The position numbers and the translations under genes are program-made. From Chimaeribacter coloradensis (GTDB lineage Bacteria; Pseudomonadota; Gammaproteobacteria; Enterobacterales; Enterobacteriaceae), in the NCBI RefSeq assembly GCF_002858715.1, contig NZ_PJZH01000030.1, positions 1 through 41,139 on the forward strand: DNA of 41,139 bases, read 5' to 3'. The notes below the pieces were generated by a model. The model searched no databases. It saw only the letters and a list, made by a program, of their open reading frames with translations, and was not told where the DNA came from. Below are positions 8,282-17,660 of the stretch, one piece after another; positions within the stretch are counted from its first letter, which is position 1, and each line of letters opens with the position of its first letter.

Positions 8282-8294
8282 TGACCCCTTGATT
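8282..8294 (-). promoter_or_regulatory. Candidate IHF site upstream of the ilv promoter
   Basis: The minus strand reads AATCAAGGGGTCA, which matches WATCAANNNNTTR at all but one defined base. It is centred about 100 bases before the predicted start of the ilv transcript; the E. coli ilvGMEDA promoter is known to be stimulated by IHF bound at a comparable distance (about -92). Confidence 0.35.
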
Positions 8295-8353
8295 TACAAG
8301 TTAATTATTCGCGCCCTGATCGCTGGTGGGAAAATAGTCACGCAAAAAAAGTA

Positions 8354-8382
8354 TTGTCATCGTTTAATCGCCTGTGATAACT
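8354..8382 (+). promoter_or_regulatory. Candidate ilvLXGMEDA promoter
   Basis: TTGTCA (8354-8359) is followed after 16-17 bases by GATAAC/ATAACT (8376-8382). A start near 8390 would make a leader transcript of about 185-190 bases up to the attenuator, the size known for the E. coli ilv leader. Confidence 0.5.
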
Positions 8383-8424
8383 CTGTAGACATTAATTCGA
8401 CAGACAAGAGTGTCAGACCCCAAT

Positions 8425-8523
8425 ATGAAAGCCCTTTTCCAGGTTGTCAGCCTAGTCGTGATTCGCGTGGTGGTGATTATTATCCCACCGTGCGGGGCTG
8501 CACTTGGACGAAGAAAGGCTTAG
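8425..8523 (+). CDS. ilvL: ilv operon leader peptide IlvL
   Basis: A 32-codon open frame begins ATG AAA GCC CTT and ends with TAG. The peptide contains VSLVVIRVVVIIIPPCGAA and ends GRRKA, clearly homologous to E. coli IlvL, also 32 residues. Fourteen of its codons are Val (7), Ile (4) or Leu (3), clustered between residues 4 and 20, so ribosome stalling reports shortage of the three branched-chain aminoacyl-tRNAs. The attenuator starts 23 bases after the stop. The ribosome site is weak (AAGAG far upstream). Confidence 0.96.
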   Translation: MKALFQVVSLVVIRVVVIIIPPCGAALGRRKA

Positions 8524-8546
8524 AAAACAAGTCTGAAACTGAAGAG

Positions 8547-8579
8547 AACCCCCGCACCGTAAGGTCCGGGGGTTTTTTT
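8547..8579 (+). terminator. ilv operon attenuator
   Basis: AACCCCCG pairs with CGGGGGTT (about 8547-8554 and 8567-8574), with an ACC/GGT inner pairing, followed by seven T. It sits between the leader peptide and ilvX/ilvG, the standard arrangement for translation-controlled attenuation of this operon. Confidence 0.93.
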
Positions 8580-8611
8580 ATGGCCGGTGAAAAGTGAAGC
8601 GAGGACAGAAG

Positions 8612-8662
8612 ATGAACAACAGCATAATATTCTGCGCTTCCCGCAGTAAGGCGGGGGAATAA
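8612..8662 (+). CDS. ilvX: Micropeptide IlvX
   Basis: A 16-codon frame starting ATG AAC AAC AGC and ending TAA encodes [16 protein letters not shown]. It agrees in length and at about nine positions (MNNS, FC, SR, G) with the E. coli micropeptide IlvX as I remember it, which lies at the same place between the attenuator and ilvG. A GAGG/AGGA ribosome site lies about 8 bases upstream. Only 2 bases separate its stop from the ilvG ATG, so its translation could feed ribosomes to ilvG. Function unknown. Confidence 0.8.
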   Translation: MNNSIIFCASRSKAGE

Positions 8663-8664
8663 CC

Positions 8665-10311
8665 ATGAATGGTGCACAGTGGGTAGTACAAGCGTTACGC
8701 GCACAGGAAGTGGACACGGTATTCGGCTACCCCGGTGGTGCCATCATGCCGGTGTACGATGCTCTGTATGACGGCGGTGTGGAACACCTACTGTGTCGCC
8801 ATGAGCAAGGTGCTGCGATGGCAGCCATTGGTTATGCCCGTTCCACCGGTAAAGTCGGGGTCTGCATTGCCACTTCCGGCCCCGGTGCCACTAACCTGAT
8901 CACCGGCCTGGCCGATGCGCTGCTTGATTCTGTTCCTGTGGTCGCCATCACCGGGCAGGTGGGTTCAGCGCTGATCGGCACCGACGCCTTCCAGGAGATC
9001 GACGTGCTGGGCCTCTCCCTGGCCTGCACCAAACACAGCTTTTTGGTGGAGTCGCTGGAGGCCCTGCCAGGCATCATCGCAGAAGCTTTCGCGATTGCCG
9101 CGGGCGGCCGCCCCGGCCCGGTATTGATTGATATTCCTAAAGATATTCAGCTGGCCGTCGGCGATTTGACCCCGCACCTGATGCCGGTCGAAGAGCAAAT
9201 CGTTCACCCGGCGGCCGAGCTGGCGCAGGCGCGCGCGATGCTGGCACAGGCGCGCCAGCCGATGCTGTACGTCGGCGGTGGGGTCGGCATGGCACAAGCC
9301 GTCCCGGCGCTGCGCGCCTTTATCGCTGAAACCAATATCCCGACGGTCGCCACCCTGAAAGGGCTGGGCGCGCCGGATGCAGGTCACCCGTGCTATCTCG
9401 GCATGCTGGGGATGCACGGCACCAAAGCGGCCAACCTGGCGGTACAGGCGTGTGACCTGCTGATCGCCGTGGGCGCGCGCTTCGATGACCGGGTCACCGG
9501 CAAACTGAATGCGTTCGCGCCGCACGCGAAGGTGATCCACATGGACATCGACCCGGCGGAGATGAACAAGCTGCGCCAGGCCCACGTCGCCTTACAGGGT
9601 GACCTGAACACGCTGCTGCCGGCACTGCAACAGCCGCTGGCCATCGACGGCTGGCGTCAGGAAGTGATGGCGCTGAAAGCCGCCAACGGCTGGCGTTACG
9701 ATCACCCGGGCGAGGCGATCTACGCGCCGCTGTTCCTGAAACAGCTTTCTGACCGCAAACCTGCGGGCACCATTGTCACCACCGACGTCGGCCAGCATCA
9801 GATGTGGGCGGCGCAGCACATGACCTTTGACCGCCCGGAGAATTTCATCACCTCCAGCGGCCTGGGCACCATGGGCTTCGGCGTCCCGGCGGCGGTCGGG
9901 GCGCAGGTCGCGCGCCCGGACGACACGGTCATCTGCGTCTCCGGCGACGGCTCATTCATGATGAATGTGCAGGAGCTGGGCACCATCAAGCGCAAGCAGC
10001 TGCCGCTGAAAATCGTACTGATCGACAACCAGCGTTTAGGCATGGTGCGCCAGTGGCAGGAGCTTTTCTTTGAGAGCCGCTTCAGCGAGACCAATTTGTC
10101 CGATAACCCCGATTTCCTGATGCTGGCCGCCGCCTTCGGCATTCCCGGCCAGCGTATCAGCCGTAAAGAAGAGGTCGGTGCCGCCCTGGATGCCCTCTAC
10201 CGCAGTGAGGGGCCGTATCTGCTCCAGGTTTCCATCGACGAAAATGAGAACGTCTGGCCGCTGGTGCCGCCGGGCGCCGGTAACGAAGCTATGTTGGAGA
10301 AAATGTCATGA
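8665..10311 (+). CDS. ilvG: Acetolactate synthase II, large (catalytic) subunit
   Basis: This 548-residue ThDP-dependent enzyme condenses two pyruvates, or pyruvate and 2-oxobutyrate, in the first shared step of Val/Ile synthesis. The catalytic glutamate is Glu47 in CRHEQGAAM; the ThDP/Mg motif starts at [15 protein letters not shown] (about residue 427) and ends near IDNQ. It works with the regulatory subunit IlvM. The frame is uninterrupted, unlike the well-known frameshifted ilvG of E. coli K-12, so isozyme II should be active. The ATG lies 2 bases after ilvX; the end overlaps ilvM by ATGA. Confidence 0.97.
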   Translation: MNGAQWVVQALRAQEVDTVFGYPGGAIMPVYDALYDGGVEHLLCRHEQGAAMAAIGYARSTGKVGVCIATSGPGATNLITGLADALLDSVPVVAITGQVGSALIGTDAFQEIDVLGLSLACTKHSFLVESLEALPGIIAEAFAIAAGGRPGPVLIDIPKDIQLAVGDLTPHLMPVEEQIVHPAAELAQARAMLAQARQPMLYVGGGVGMAQAVPALRAFIAETNIPTVATLKGLGAPDAGHPCYLGMLGMHGTKAANLAVQACDLLIAVGARFDDRVTGKLNAFAPHAKVIHMDIDPAEMNKLRQAHVALQGDLNTLLPALQQPLAIDGWRQEVMALKAANGWRYDHPGEAIYAPLFLKQLSDRKPAGTIVTTDVGQHQMWAAQHMTFDRPENFITSSGLGTMGFGVPAAVGAQVARPDDTVICVSGDGSFMMNVQELGTIKRKQLPLKIVLIDNQRLGMVRQWQELFFESRFSETNLSDNPDFLMLAAAFGIPGQRISRKEEVGAALDALYRSEGPYLLQVSIDENENVWPLVPPGAGNEAMLEKMS

Positions 10312-10565
10312 TGCAACATCAGGTATCCATTCAGGCCCGCTTCCGCCCTGAGATGTTAGAACGCGTGCTGCGCGTGGTGCGCCACCGTGGTTTTCAGGTC
10401 TGCGCGATGAACATGGGCCAGGCCGGCAACAGCGACAACGTGAATATCGAATTGACCGTTGCCAGCCAGCGTCCGGTGGATTTACTGTCTAGTCAGTTAT
10501 GCAAACTGATGGATGTCGCCTGCGTCGAGATCCAGCAACACACATCACAACAAATACGCGCCTGA
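10308..10565 (+). CDS. ilvM: Acetolactate synthase II, small subunit
   Basis: An 85-residue ACT-domain protein (E. coli IlvM has 87) that stabilises and activates IlvG. It starts [23 protein letters not shown]-like and keeps the E. coli segments [11 protein letters not shown] and [15 protein letters not shown], ending QIRA. Its ATG overlaps the ilvG stop (ATGA), giving coupled translation in equal amounts. Confidence 0.95.
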   Translation: MMQHQVSIQARFRPEMLERVLRVVRHRGFQVCAMNMGQAGNSDNVNIELTVASQRPVDLLSSQLCKLMDVACVEIQQHTSQQIRA

Positions 10566-10586
10566 CGCGTAAGAAGGAAGAGAAGC

Positions 10587-11516
10587 ATGACCAAGAAAGC
10601 GGATTATATTTGGTTCAATGGCGAGATGGTTCCCTGGGCAGAGGCCAAAGTACACGTGATGTCCCATGCGCTGCACTACGGCACCTCAGTCTTTGAAGGC
10701 GTACGCTGCTACCAGACCAACAACGGTCCGGCGGTGTTCCGCCACCGTGAACATATGCAGCGCCTGCGTGACTCCGCCAAAATTTACCGCCTGCCGGTCT
10801 CCCAGAGCGTGGATGAGCTGATGGAAGCGTGCCGCGCCACCCTGCGTAAAAACAACCTGACCAGCGCTTACATCCGCCCGCTGGTGTTTGTGGGCGATGT
10901 CGGCATGGGCGTCAACCCGCCGGACAACTACCAGACGGACGTGATCATCGCGGCCTTCCCGTGGGGCGCTTACCTGGGTGAAGAGGCGCTGGATCAGGGC
11001 ATCGATGCGATGGTCTCCTCCTGGAACCGCGTGGCGGCCAACACCATCCCGACCGGCGCGAAAGCGGGCGGCAACTACCTCTCCTCCCTGCTGGTGGGCA
11101 GCGAAGCGCGCCGCCACGGTTACCAGGAAGGGATCGCGCTGGACGTCCACGGCTATGTCTCTGAAGGTGCGGGCGAAAACCTGTTTGAAGTGAAAGACGG
11201 CATCCTGTTCACCCCGCCGTTCACCTCCTCAGCGCTGCCGGGCATCACCCGTGACGCCATTATCAAGCTGGCGAAAGATCTGGGCATCGAAGTGCGTGAG
11301 CAGGTGTTGTCACGTGAGTCCCTCTACCTGGCGGACGAAGTCTTCATGTCCGGCACTGCGGCAGAGATTACCCCGGTGCGCAGCGTAGACGGCATTCAGG
11401 TCGGCATCGGCAAATGCGGCCCGGTGACCAAACGCATTCAGCAGGCGTTCTTTGGCCTGTTCACCGGTGAGACAGAAGATAAATATGGCTGGCTTGATCC
11501 GGTCAACCCGCAGTAA
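10587..11516 (+). CDS. ilvE: Branched-chain amino-acid aminotransferase
   Basis: A 309-residue fold-type IV PLP enzyme that carries out the last transamination of Val, Ile and Leu synthesis. The PLP lysine is Lys159 in PTGAKAGGNY; the class-IV signature SEGAGENLFEVKDG is intact, as is SALPGITRD. Nearly the same as E. coli IlvE, one residue shorter at the N-terminus. GGAAG/AGAG ribosome site before the ATG. Third structural gene of the operon. Confidence 0.97.
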   Translation: MTKKADYIWFNGEMVPWAEAKVHVMSHALHYGTSVFEGVRCYQTNNGPAVFRHREHMQRLRDSAKIYRLPVSQSVDELMEACRATLRKNNLTSAYIRPLVFVGDVGMGVNPPDNYQTDVIIAAFPWGAYLGEEALDQGIDAMVSSWNRVAANTIPTGAKAGGNYLSSLLVGSEARRHGYQEGIALDVHGYVSEGAGENLFEVKDGILFTPPFTSSALPGITRDAIIKLAKDLGIEVREQVLSRESLYLADEVFMSGTAAEITPVRSVDGIQVGIGKCGPVTKRIQQAFFGLFTGETEDKYGWLDPVNPQ

Positions 11517-11533
11517 CGTTGACAGACAAAACG

Positions 11534-11556
11534 GCAGGCGGCCGTTCCCCGCCTGC
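11534..11556 (+). other. Intercistronic hairpin between ilvE and ilvD
   Basis: GCAGGCGG (11534-11541) pairs exactly with CCGCCTGC (11549-11556) around a 7-base loop. No T run follows, so it is unlikely to stop transcription; a role in mRNA stability is possible. Confidence 0.6.
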
Positions 11557-11583
11557 TTATCAGAATAACTGGAGTAAATGAGC

Positions 11584-13434
11584 ATGCCTAAGTACCGTTC
11601 CGCTACCACAACCCACGGCCGTAACATGGCCGGTGCCCGCGCGCTGTGGCGCGCAACCGGGATGACCGACGCCGATTTCGGCAAGCCGATTATCGCGGTG
11701 GTTAACTCTTTCACGCAGTTTGTGCCGGGCCACGTCCACCTGCGCGATCTGGGCAAGCTGGTGGCAGAACAGATTGAAGCCTCCGGCGGTGTGGCCAAAG
11801 AGTTCAACACCATTGCGGTGGATGACGGCATCGCCATGGGCCACGGCGGCATGCTCTACTCGCTGCCTTCCCGCGAACTGATCGCCGACTCCGTGGAGTA
11901 CATGGTCAACGCCCACTGCGCGGATGCGATGGTCTGTATCTCCAACTGCGACAAAATTACCCCGGGGATGCTGATGGCCTCCCTGCGGCTGAACATCCCG
12001 GTGATCTTTGTCTCCGGCGGCCCGATGGAAGCGGGGAAAACCAAGCTTTCCGACAAGATCATCAAGCTGGACCTGATTGACGCGATGATTCAGGGCGCGA
12101 ACCCGAAAGTCTCCGACGAAGAGAGCGCGCAGATTGAGCGCTCCGCCTGCCCGACCTGCGGCTCCTGCTCCGGCATGTTCACCGCCAACTCCATGAACTG
12201 CCTGACCGAAGCGCTGGGCCTGTCGCAGCCGGGCAACGGCTCGCTGCTGGCGACCCACGCCGACCGCAAAGAGCTGTTCCTGAAAGCGGGTCAGCGCATC
12301 GTCAGCCTGGCGAAACGCTACTACGAGCAGGATGATGAGAGCGTGCTGCCGCGCAACATCGCCAATAAAGCCGCGTTTGAAAACGCCATGACGCTGGACA
12401 TCGCGATGGGCGGCTCCACCAACACCGTGCTGCACCTGCTGGCCGCTGCGCAGGAGGGGGAGGTCGACTTCACCATGACCGACATCGACCGCCTGTCACG
12501 CAAAGTGCCGCACCTCTGCAAAGTGGCCCCGAGCACGCCGAAATACCATATGGAAGATGTGCACCGTGCCGGTGGCGTGATCGGCATTCTCGGCGAGCTG
12601 GATCGCGCCGGGCTGCTGAACCGCGAGGTGAATAACGTCCTGATGCAGACCCTGCCGCAGACGCTGGCCGAGTATGACGTAATGGTGACTGACAACCCGG
12701 AGGTGAAAAAGATGTTCGCCGCCGGGCCGGCCGGTATCCGCACGACGCAGGCCTTCTCACAGGATTGCCGCTGGCCGACGCTGGACACCGACCGTAAAGA
12801 GGGCTGCATCCGCACCCGCGAACACGCTTTCAGTCAGGATGGCGGGCTGGCGGTGCTGTATGGCAACGTGGCCGAAGATGGCTGCATCGTGAAGACCGCC
12901 GGGGTGGAGAAAGAGAGCCTGACTTTCCGCGGCCCGGCCAAAGTCTATGAAAGCCAGGATGACGCGGTCGAGGCGATCCTTGGCGGCAAAGTGGTGGCGG
13001 GCGACGTGGTGGTGATCCGCTACGAGGGGCCGAAAGGCGGGCCGGGGATGCAGGAGATGCTCTACCCGACCACCTACCTGAAGTCGATGGGCCTCGGCAA
13101 AAGCTGTGCGCTGATCACCGACGGCCGCTTCTCCGGCGGCACCTCCGGCCTCTCCATCGGCCACGTCTCACCGGAAGCGGCCAGCGGCGGCCTGATTGCG
13201 CTGGTACAGGACGGCGACATCATCGACATCGACATCCCCGGCCGCAGCATCGCCCTGGATGTGGCGGACAGCGAACTGGCCGCCCGGCGTGAGACAGAGA
13301 CCGCCCGCGGTGACGCGGCCTGGACGCCGAAAGCGCGTGAGCGCCAGGTTTCTTATGCCCTGCGTGCCTATGCCACGCTGGCCACCAGCGCCGACAAAGG
13401 CGCGGTACGTGATAAGAGCAAGCTGGGAGGCTAA
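11584..13434 (+). CDS. ilvD: Dihydroxy-acid dehydratase
   Basis: A 616-residue iron-sulfur enzyme that dehydrates the dihydroxy acids of Val and Ile synthesis to 2-oxo acids. Cluster ligands Cys122 (NCDKITPG) and Cys195 ([11 protein letters not shown]) and the Mg residues Asp81, Asp123 and Lys124 are present. An in-frame ATG at 11578 is nearer to GGAG, but the start at 11584 ([14 protein letters not shown]) reproduces the E. coli protein of 616 residues. Only 3 bases separate it from ilvA. Confidence 0.96.
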   Translation: MPKYRSATTTHGRNMAGARALWRATGMTDADFGKPIIAVVNSFTQFVPGHVHLRDLGKLVAEQIEASGGVAKEFNTIAVDDGIAMGHGGMLYSLPSRELIADSVEYMVNAHCADAMVCISNCDKITPGMLMASLRLNIPVIFVSGGPMEAGKTKLSDKIIKLDLIDAMIQGANPKVSDEESAQIERSACPTCGSCSGMFTANSMNCLTEALGLSQPGNGSLLATHADRKELFLKAGQRIVSLAKRYYEQDDESVLPRNIANKAAFENAMTLDIAMGGSTNTVLHLLAAAQEGEVDFTMTDIDRLSRKVPHLCKVAPSTPKYHMEDVHRAGGVIGILGELDRAGLLNREVNNVLMQTLPQTLAEYDVMVTDNPEVKKMFAAGPAGIRTTQAFSQDCRWPTLDTDRKEGCIRTREHAFSQDGGLAVLYGNVAEDGCIVKTAGVEKESLTFRGPAKVYESQDDAVEAILGGKVVAGDVVVIRYEGPKGGPGMQEMLYPTTYLKSMGLGKSCALITDGRFSGGTSGLSIGHVSPEAASGGLIALVQDGDIIDIDIPGRSIALDVADSELAARRETETARGDAAWTPKARERQVSYALRAYATLATSADKGAVRDKSKLGG

Positions 13435-13437
13435 CCC

Positions 13438-14982
13438 ATGGCGGTATCACCCCCTTTGCCCGACGCCCCCTGCGGCGCGGAATACCTGAGGGCCGTGCTG
13501 CGCGCGCCGGTGTATGAGGTCGCGCAGGTCACCCCGTTGCAGGTGATGGACAAAATCTCCGCCCGGCTGGGCAACACCGTGCTGGTGAAGCGTGAGGATC
13601 GCCAGCCGGTACACAGCTTTAAGCTGCGCGGGGCCTATTCGATGATCGCCGGCCTGACGGAAGAGCAGAAGGCACGCGGTGTGGTCACGGCGTCGGCCGG
13701 TAATCATGCCCAGGGCGTGGCGCTCTCCGCCACGCGCGGCGGCATTAAGTCATTGATTGTGATGCCGGTGGCTACCGCTGACATCAAAGTGGACGCAGTG
13801 CGCAGCTTCGGCGGTGAAGTGCTGCTGCACGGCGCGAATTTTGACGAGGCGAAAGCGCGGGCGATTGAGCTGTCGCAGCAGCAGGGCATGACCTTCGTGC
13901 CGCCGTTTGACCACCCGGCGGTGATCGCCGGGCAGGGCACGCTGGCGATGGAGCTGCTGCAACAGGACGCGCACCTCGACCGGGTCTTTGTGCCGGTGGG
14001 CGGCGGTGGCCTCGCGGCGGGTGTGGCGGTGCTGATCAAACAGCTGATGCCGCAGATTCAGGTCATCGGCGTGGAAGCGGCGGACTCCGCCTGCCTGCGC
14101 GCCGCGCTGGACGCCGGGGAACCGGTGGATTTGCCGCGCGTCGGGCTGTTTGCCGAGGGCGTGGCGGTGAAGCGCATCGGCAACGAGACTTTCCGGCTCT
14201 GCCGCGAATACCTCGACGATGTGATCACCGTGGACAGCGATGCGATCTGCGCCGCAGTGAAAGATCTGTTTGAGGATGTGCGGGCCATCGCCGAGCCTTC
14301 CGGCGCACTGGCGCTGGCCGGGATGAAGAAGTATGTGCAGCAGCACAATATTCAGGGCGAACGGCTGGCGCATGTGCTCTCCGGGGCCAACCTCAACTTC
14401 CACGGTTTGCGCTATGTTTCTGAGCGTTGTGAACTGGGCGAACAGCGCGAGGCGCTGCTGGCGGTAACCATCCCGGAGCAGAAAGGCAGTTTCCTGACCT
14501 TCTGCCAGCTGCTCGGCGGCCGTTCAGTAACCGAGTTCAACTACCGCTACGCCGATGCCGACAACGCCTGCATCTTTGTCGGCGTGCGGCTGACGCGCGG
14601 CCACCTGGAGCGGCAGGAGATCCTCAGCGATCTGCGCGCCGGCGGCTACCATGTGGTGGATCTTTCTGACGACGAGATGGCCAAGCTGCATGTGCGCTAC
14701 ATGGTCGGCGGCCGCCCCAGCAAGCCGCTGCGCGAGCGCCTCTACAGCTTTGAGTTCCCGGAGTCGCCGGGCGCGCTGCTGAAATTCCTGCATACCCTCG
14801 GCACCCACTGGAACATCTCGCTGTTCCACTACCGCAGCCACGGCACCGATTATGGCCGGGTGCTGGCGGCGTTTGAGCTGGGTGAGCAGGAGCCGGAATT
14901 TGACCGCCACCTCACGGCGCTCGGTTACGACTGCCACGACGAAACCGATAATCCCTCTTTCCGCTTCTTCCTGGCGGGCTAA
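13438..14982 (+). CDS. ilvA: Biosynthetic threonine deaminase
   Basis: A 514-residue PLP enzyme that deaminates threonine to 2-oxobutyrate, the committed, isoleucine-inhibited step. The PLP lysine is Lys62 in HSFKLRGAY; the glycine-rich phosphate loop is VGGGGLAAG. The C-terminal third holds two ACT-like regulatory modules (starting near AVTIPEQKGSFL and the RLYSFEFPESPGALL segment). Length is that of E. coli IlvA. Last gene of ilvLXGMEDA, followed by a terminator. Confidence 0.96.
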   Translation: MAVSPPLPDAPCGAEYLRAVLRAPVYEVAQVTPLQVMDKISARLGNTVLVKREDRQPVHSFKLRGAYSMIAGLTEEQKARGVVTASAGNHAQGVALSATRGGIKSLIVMPVATADIKVDAVRSFGGEVLLHGANFDEAKARAIELSQQQGMTFVPPFDHPAVIAGQGTLAMELLQQDAHLDRVFVPVGGGGLAAGVAVLIKQLMPQIQVIGVEAADSACLRAALDAGEPVDLPRVGLFAEGVAVKRIGNETFRLCREYLDDVITVDSDAICAAVKDLFEDVRAIAEPSGALALAGMKKYVQQHNIQGERLAHVLSGANLNFHGLRYVSERCELGEQREALLAVTIPEQKGSFLTFCQLLGGRSVTEFNYRYADADNACIFVGVRLTRGHLERQEILSDLRAGGYHVVDLSDDEMAKLHVRYMVGGRPSKPLRERLYSFEFPESPGALLKFLHTLGTHWNISLFHYRSHGTDYGRVLAAFELGEQEPEFDRHLTALGYDCHDETDNPSFRFFLAG

Positions 14983-15000
14983 CGGAGTCGGAAACCGTGA

Positions 15001-15030
15001 AACGGGTCGCCCAGGCGGCCCGTTTTTTTT
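15001..15030 (+). terminator. Terminator of the ilv operon
   Basis: AACGGG (15001-15006) pairs with CCCGTT (15019-15024), with an additional inner GCC/GGC pairing, followed by eight T. It lies between the convergent ends of ilvA and ilvY. Confidence 0.9.
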
Positions 15031-15052
15031 GGGCTTATACCCCTTTTTCTTT

Positions 15053-15934
15053 TTATAACAAGCCCCAGAACGCCTCGATCAGCGTCTCGCTCAGCCGCTT
15101 CTTCTGCACGCAAACCCCCAGCTCAAACGGCGCGACCAGCGAAATATGGTCCAGCACCGAGATGCGGCTGCGCACCGGTTCCGGACTGTTGTCCAGCACC
15201 ACGTCGGGGATCAGCGCAATACCACACCCCAGCGCCACCATCGACACAATCGCTTCGTGCCCGGAAACCGTGGCGTAGATCTGCGGGTTGGTGATGTGGT
15301 GGCGGCGGAACCATAAATCGATACGGCGGCGCGCCGGGCCATGTTCCGGCAGGATAAACGGAATGGTTGACCAGTCGGGCTGCGGCTCAGACGCCTGGCT
15401 GCGCACCGCGCCCGGCAGTGCCGGGGCGATCAGCACCAGCGGGATCTCGCCGATTTTGGTAAAGCCGATACTGGAGGGCAGCGATTCCGGCCGCCCGGCG
15501 ATGCCGAGGTCGGCCTCGTTGGACTGCACCTTCTGCACCGCATCGGCGGCATCGCCGGTGGTCAGCTTGATCTCCACCAGCGGGTATTTGGCGCGGAAGC
15601 GATCGAGAATCGGCGGCAGATGGCTGTAGGCCGCCGTCACCGAACAGAACAGCCGCAGCTCGCCGGTGAGCGTCGGCCCTTTCTGACCCAGCGCATGGCG
15701 CAACTGCTGGTATTGCAACAGGGTCTGCTGGGCGAAACCGCGCACCTGCTCACCGGCATCGGTGAGTTGCACCGTGCGGTTATCGCGCAGGAACAGCGGC
15801 TGGCCGATGCTCTCCTCCAGCCGCTGGATCTGGCGCGACAGCGTGGAAGGGCTGACGTGCATCGCCTTGGCGGTGCGGCCGAAGTGGCGGCTCTCGGTCA
15901 GGTGCAGGAACAGTTTCAGGTCACGGATATCCAT
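15053..15934 (-). CDS. ilvY: LysR-type activator of ilvC, IlvY
   Basis: A 293-residue LysR-family regulator (E. coli 297) that binds the shared ilvY-ilvC control region and activates ilvC when acetolactate or acetohydroxybutyrate is present, repressing itself. Helix-turn-helix at about residues 18-37 (FGRTAKAMHVSPSTLSRQIQ). The start at 15934 gives the family N-terminus MDIRDLKLFLHL; the frame is open 21 codons further upstream but those codons overlap the operator region and do not match the family. Confidence 0.95.
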   Translation of the reverse strand: MDIRDLKLFLHLTESRHFGRTAKAMHVSPSTLSRQIQRLEESIGQPLFLRDNRTVQLTDAGEQVRGFAQQTLLQYQQLRHALGQKGPTLTGELRLFCSVTAAYSHLPPILDRFRAKYPLVEIKLTTGDAADAVQKVQSNEADLGIAGRPESLPSSIGFTKIGEIPLVLIAPALPGAVRSQASEPQPDWSTIPFILPEHGPARRRIDLWFRRHHITNPQIYATVSGHEAIVSMVALGCGIALIPDVVLDNSPEPVRSRISVLDHISLVAPFELGVCVQKKRLSETLIEAFWGLL

Positions 15935-15978
15935 AGGGCAGCGCTCAGGGTTGAAAGAGGGAGTGATGAACGTCACAC

Positions 15979-15998
15979 GTTGCAGAATGTGAAACAAC
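15979..15998. promoter_or_regulatory. Candidate IlvY operator O1
   Basis: GTTG (15979-15982) and CAAC (15995-15998) form an inverted repeat separated by 12 bases, the shape expected for a LysR-family site. It lies about 55-75 bases upstream of the predicted ilvC start and just upstream of ilvY, where the primary operator lies in E. coli. Confidence 0.45.
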
Positions 15999-16024
15999 AG
16001 ATTCGTAATATATCAATTTAAGCA

Positions 16025-16045
16025 ATGCGTGGCATAGCATATAGT
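16025..16045 (+). promoter_or_regulatory. Candidate ilvC promoter with secondary operator
   Basis: A -10 box TATAGT (16040-16045) has only a poor -35 match (TTTAAG, 16017-16022, 17-base spacer), as expected for an activator-dependent promoter. The palindrome ATGC-GTG-GCAT (16025-16035) sits in the spacer and could be the second IlvY half-operator. Confidence 0.4.
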
Positions 16046-16098
16046 GAATTTCAACGAATTCCCCCCGGCAGAGAGGGGGAAGTGAAAAAAACAGCGAA

Positions 16099-16106
16099 CA
16101 CAACAC
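16099..16106 (+). promoter_or_regulatory. GcvB-type sRNA target site in ilvC leader
   Basis: CACAACAC matches the target motif CACAACAY recognised by the GU-rich R1 seed of the Hfq-dependent sRNA GcvB. It lies 2 bases before the CGGAG ribosome site of ilvC, so pairing would block initiation. ilvC is a reported GcvB target in Salmonella as far as I recall. Confidence 0.6.
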
Positions 16107-16120
16107 AACGGAGTCCGACC

Positions 16121-17599
16121 ATGGCTAACTACTTCAACACCCTGAACCTGCGCCAGCAGCTGGCCCAATTGGGCAAATGTCGCTTTATGTCCCGCGACGA
16201 ATTTGCCGACGAAGCCGGCTACCTGAAAGGGAAAAAAGTGGTGATTGTCGGCTGTGGTGCGCAGGGGCTTAACCAGGGCCTGAACATGCGCGACTCCGGC
16301 CTGGACATCGCCTACGCCCTGCGCCAGGAAGCGATCAACGAAAAGCGTGCCTCCTGGCGTAAAGCGACGGAGAACGGCTTCAAGGTCGGCACTTATGAAG
16401 AGCTGATCCCGCAGGCCGATCTGGTGGTTAACCTGACCCCGGACAAACAGCACAGCGCCGTGGTGCAAGCCGTACAGCCGCTGATGAAACAGGGCGCGGC
16501 GCTGGGTTACTCCCACGGCTTCAACATCGTGGAAGTGGGCGAGCAGATCCGTAAAGACATCACCGTGGTGATGGTCGCGCCGAAGTGCCCCGGCACTGAA
16601 GTGCGTGAAGAGTACAAACGCGGTTTCGGCGTGCCGACGCTGATCGCCGTCCACCCGGAAAACGACCCGAAAGGCGAAGGCATGGCGATTGCCAAAGCCT
16701 GGGCTGCCGCGACCGGCGGCCACCGCGCAGGCGTGCTGGAATCCTCTTTCGTGGCGGAAGTGAAATCTGACCTGATGGGCGAGCAGACCATCCTGTGCGG
16801 TATGTTGCAGGCCGGTTCCCTGCTCTGCTTCGACAAGCTGGTGGCCGACGGCGCTGAGCCGGCCTACGCGGAAAAACTGATTCAGTTCGGCTGGGAAACC
16901 ATCACCGAAGCGCTGAAGCAGGGCGGCATCACCCTGATGATGGACCGCCTCTCCAACCCGGCGAAACTGCGCGCCAATGCGCTCTCTGAGCAGCTGAAAA
17001 CCATTATGGCACCGCTGTTCCAGAAACACATGGATGACATCATCTCCGGCGAGTTCTCCGGCGGCATGATGGCGGACTGGGCGGCAGACGATGTGAAACT
17101 GCTGACCTGGCGTGAAGAGACCGGCGCGACCGCCTTCGAAAATGCGCCGCAGCAAGAGGGCAAAATTGCCGAGCAGGAGTACTTCGACCACGGCGTGCTG
17201 ATGATCGCGATGGTCAAAGCCGGGGTAGAACTGGCGTTCGAAACCATGGTGGATGCCGGCATCATCGAGGAGTCAGCGTATTACGAATCCCTGCATGAGC
17301 TGCCGCTGATCGCCAACACCATCGCCCGTAAGCGCCTGTATGAGATGAACGTGGTGATCTCCGACACCGCAGAGTACGGCAACTACCTGTTCGCCAACGC
17401 CGCCGTGCCGCTGCTGAAAGAGAAATTCATGGCGTCGCTGCAAACCGGTGACCTGGGCCAGCCTGTTGCGGGCACCGCAGTGGACAACGCCCAGCTGCGT
17501 GACGTGAATGACGCGATCCGCAACCACCCGATCGAGGCGGTCGGCCGCAAACTGCGCGGTTACATGACTGACATGAAACGCATCGCCGTCGCGGGTTAA
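16121..17599 (+). CDS. ilvC: Ketol-acid reductoisomerase (class II)
   Basis: A 492-residue NADPH enzyme that isomerises and reduces acetolactate/acetohydroxybutyrate to dihydroxy acids. The Rossmann motif is [14 protein letters not shown] (residues 40-53), and His132 lies in [10 protein letters not shown]; the length is that of the long, two-knot class II enzymes (E. coli 491). The start at 16121 ([10 protein letters not shown]) follows CGGAG by 7 bases; the frame is open upstream to 16025 but that part is leader. Divergent from its activator ilvY. Confidence 0.97.
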   Translation: MANYFNTLNLRQQLAQLGKCRFMSRDEFADEAGYLKGKKVVIVGCGAQGLNQGLNMRDSGLDIAYALRQEAINEKRASWRKATENGFKVGTYEELIPQADLVVNLTPDKQHSAVVQAVQPLMKQGAALGYSHGFNIVEVGEQIRKDITVVMVAPKCPGTEVREEYKRGFGVPTLIAVHPENDPKGEGMAIAKAWAAATGGHRAGVLESSFVAEVKSDLMGEQTILCGMLQAGSLLCFDKLVADGAEPAYAEKLIQFGWETITEALKQGGITLMMDRLSNPAKLRANALSEQLKTIMAPLFQKHMDDIISGEFSGGMMADWAADDVKLLTWREETGATAFENAPQQEGKIAEQEYFDHGVLMIAMVKAGVELAFETMVDAGIIEESAYYESLHELPLIANTIARKRLYEMNVVISDTAEYGNYLFANAAVPLLKEKFMASLQTGDLGQPVAGTAVDNAQLRDVNDAIRNHPIEAVGRKLRGYMTDMKRIAVAG

Positions 17600-17615
17600 C
17601 CGCAGCGGAAACAGA

Positions 17616-17643
17616 AAAGGGCGACAAGTTGTCGCCCTTTTTT
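17616..17643 (+). terminator. Terminator of ilvC
   Basis: AAAGGGCGAC pairs with GTCGCCCTTT and a T run follows; it begins 17 bases after the ilvC stop. The A run on the other side may let it serve the convergent ppiC as well. Confidence 0.9.
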
Positions 17644-17660
17644 ATGCCTGCCACCGCCGA

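Larger units (their letters stand above)
8026..8424. other. Intergenic control region comM-ilvL
   Basis: About 400 bases between divergent comM and ilvL. It holds the comM ribosome site, an AT-rich patch near 8292-8315, an IHF-like site and the predicted ilv promoter. No protein-coding or RNA gene could be supported in it. Confidence 0.6.

Noticed and set aside
16013-17191. 392-codon frame antisense to ilvC
   Set aside because: Shadow frame; ilvC on the plus strand is complete and its own promoter region explains the start.
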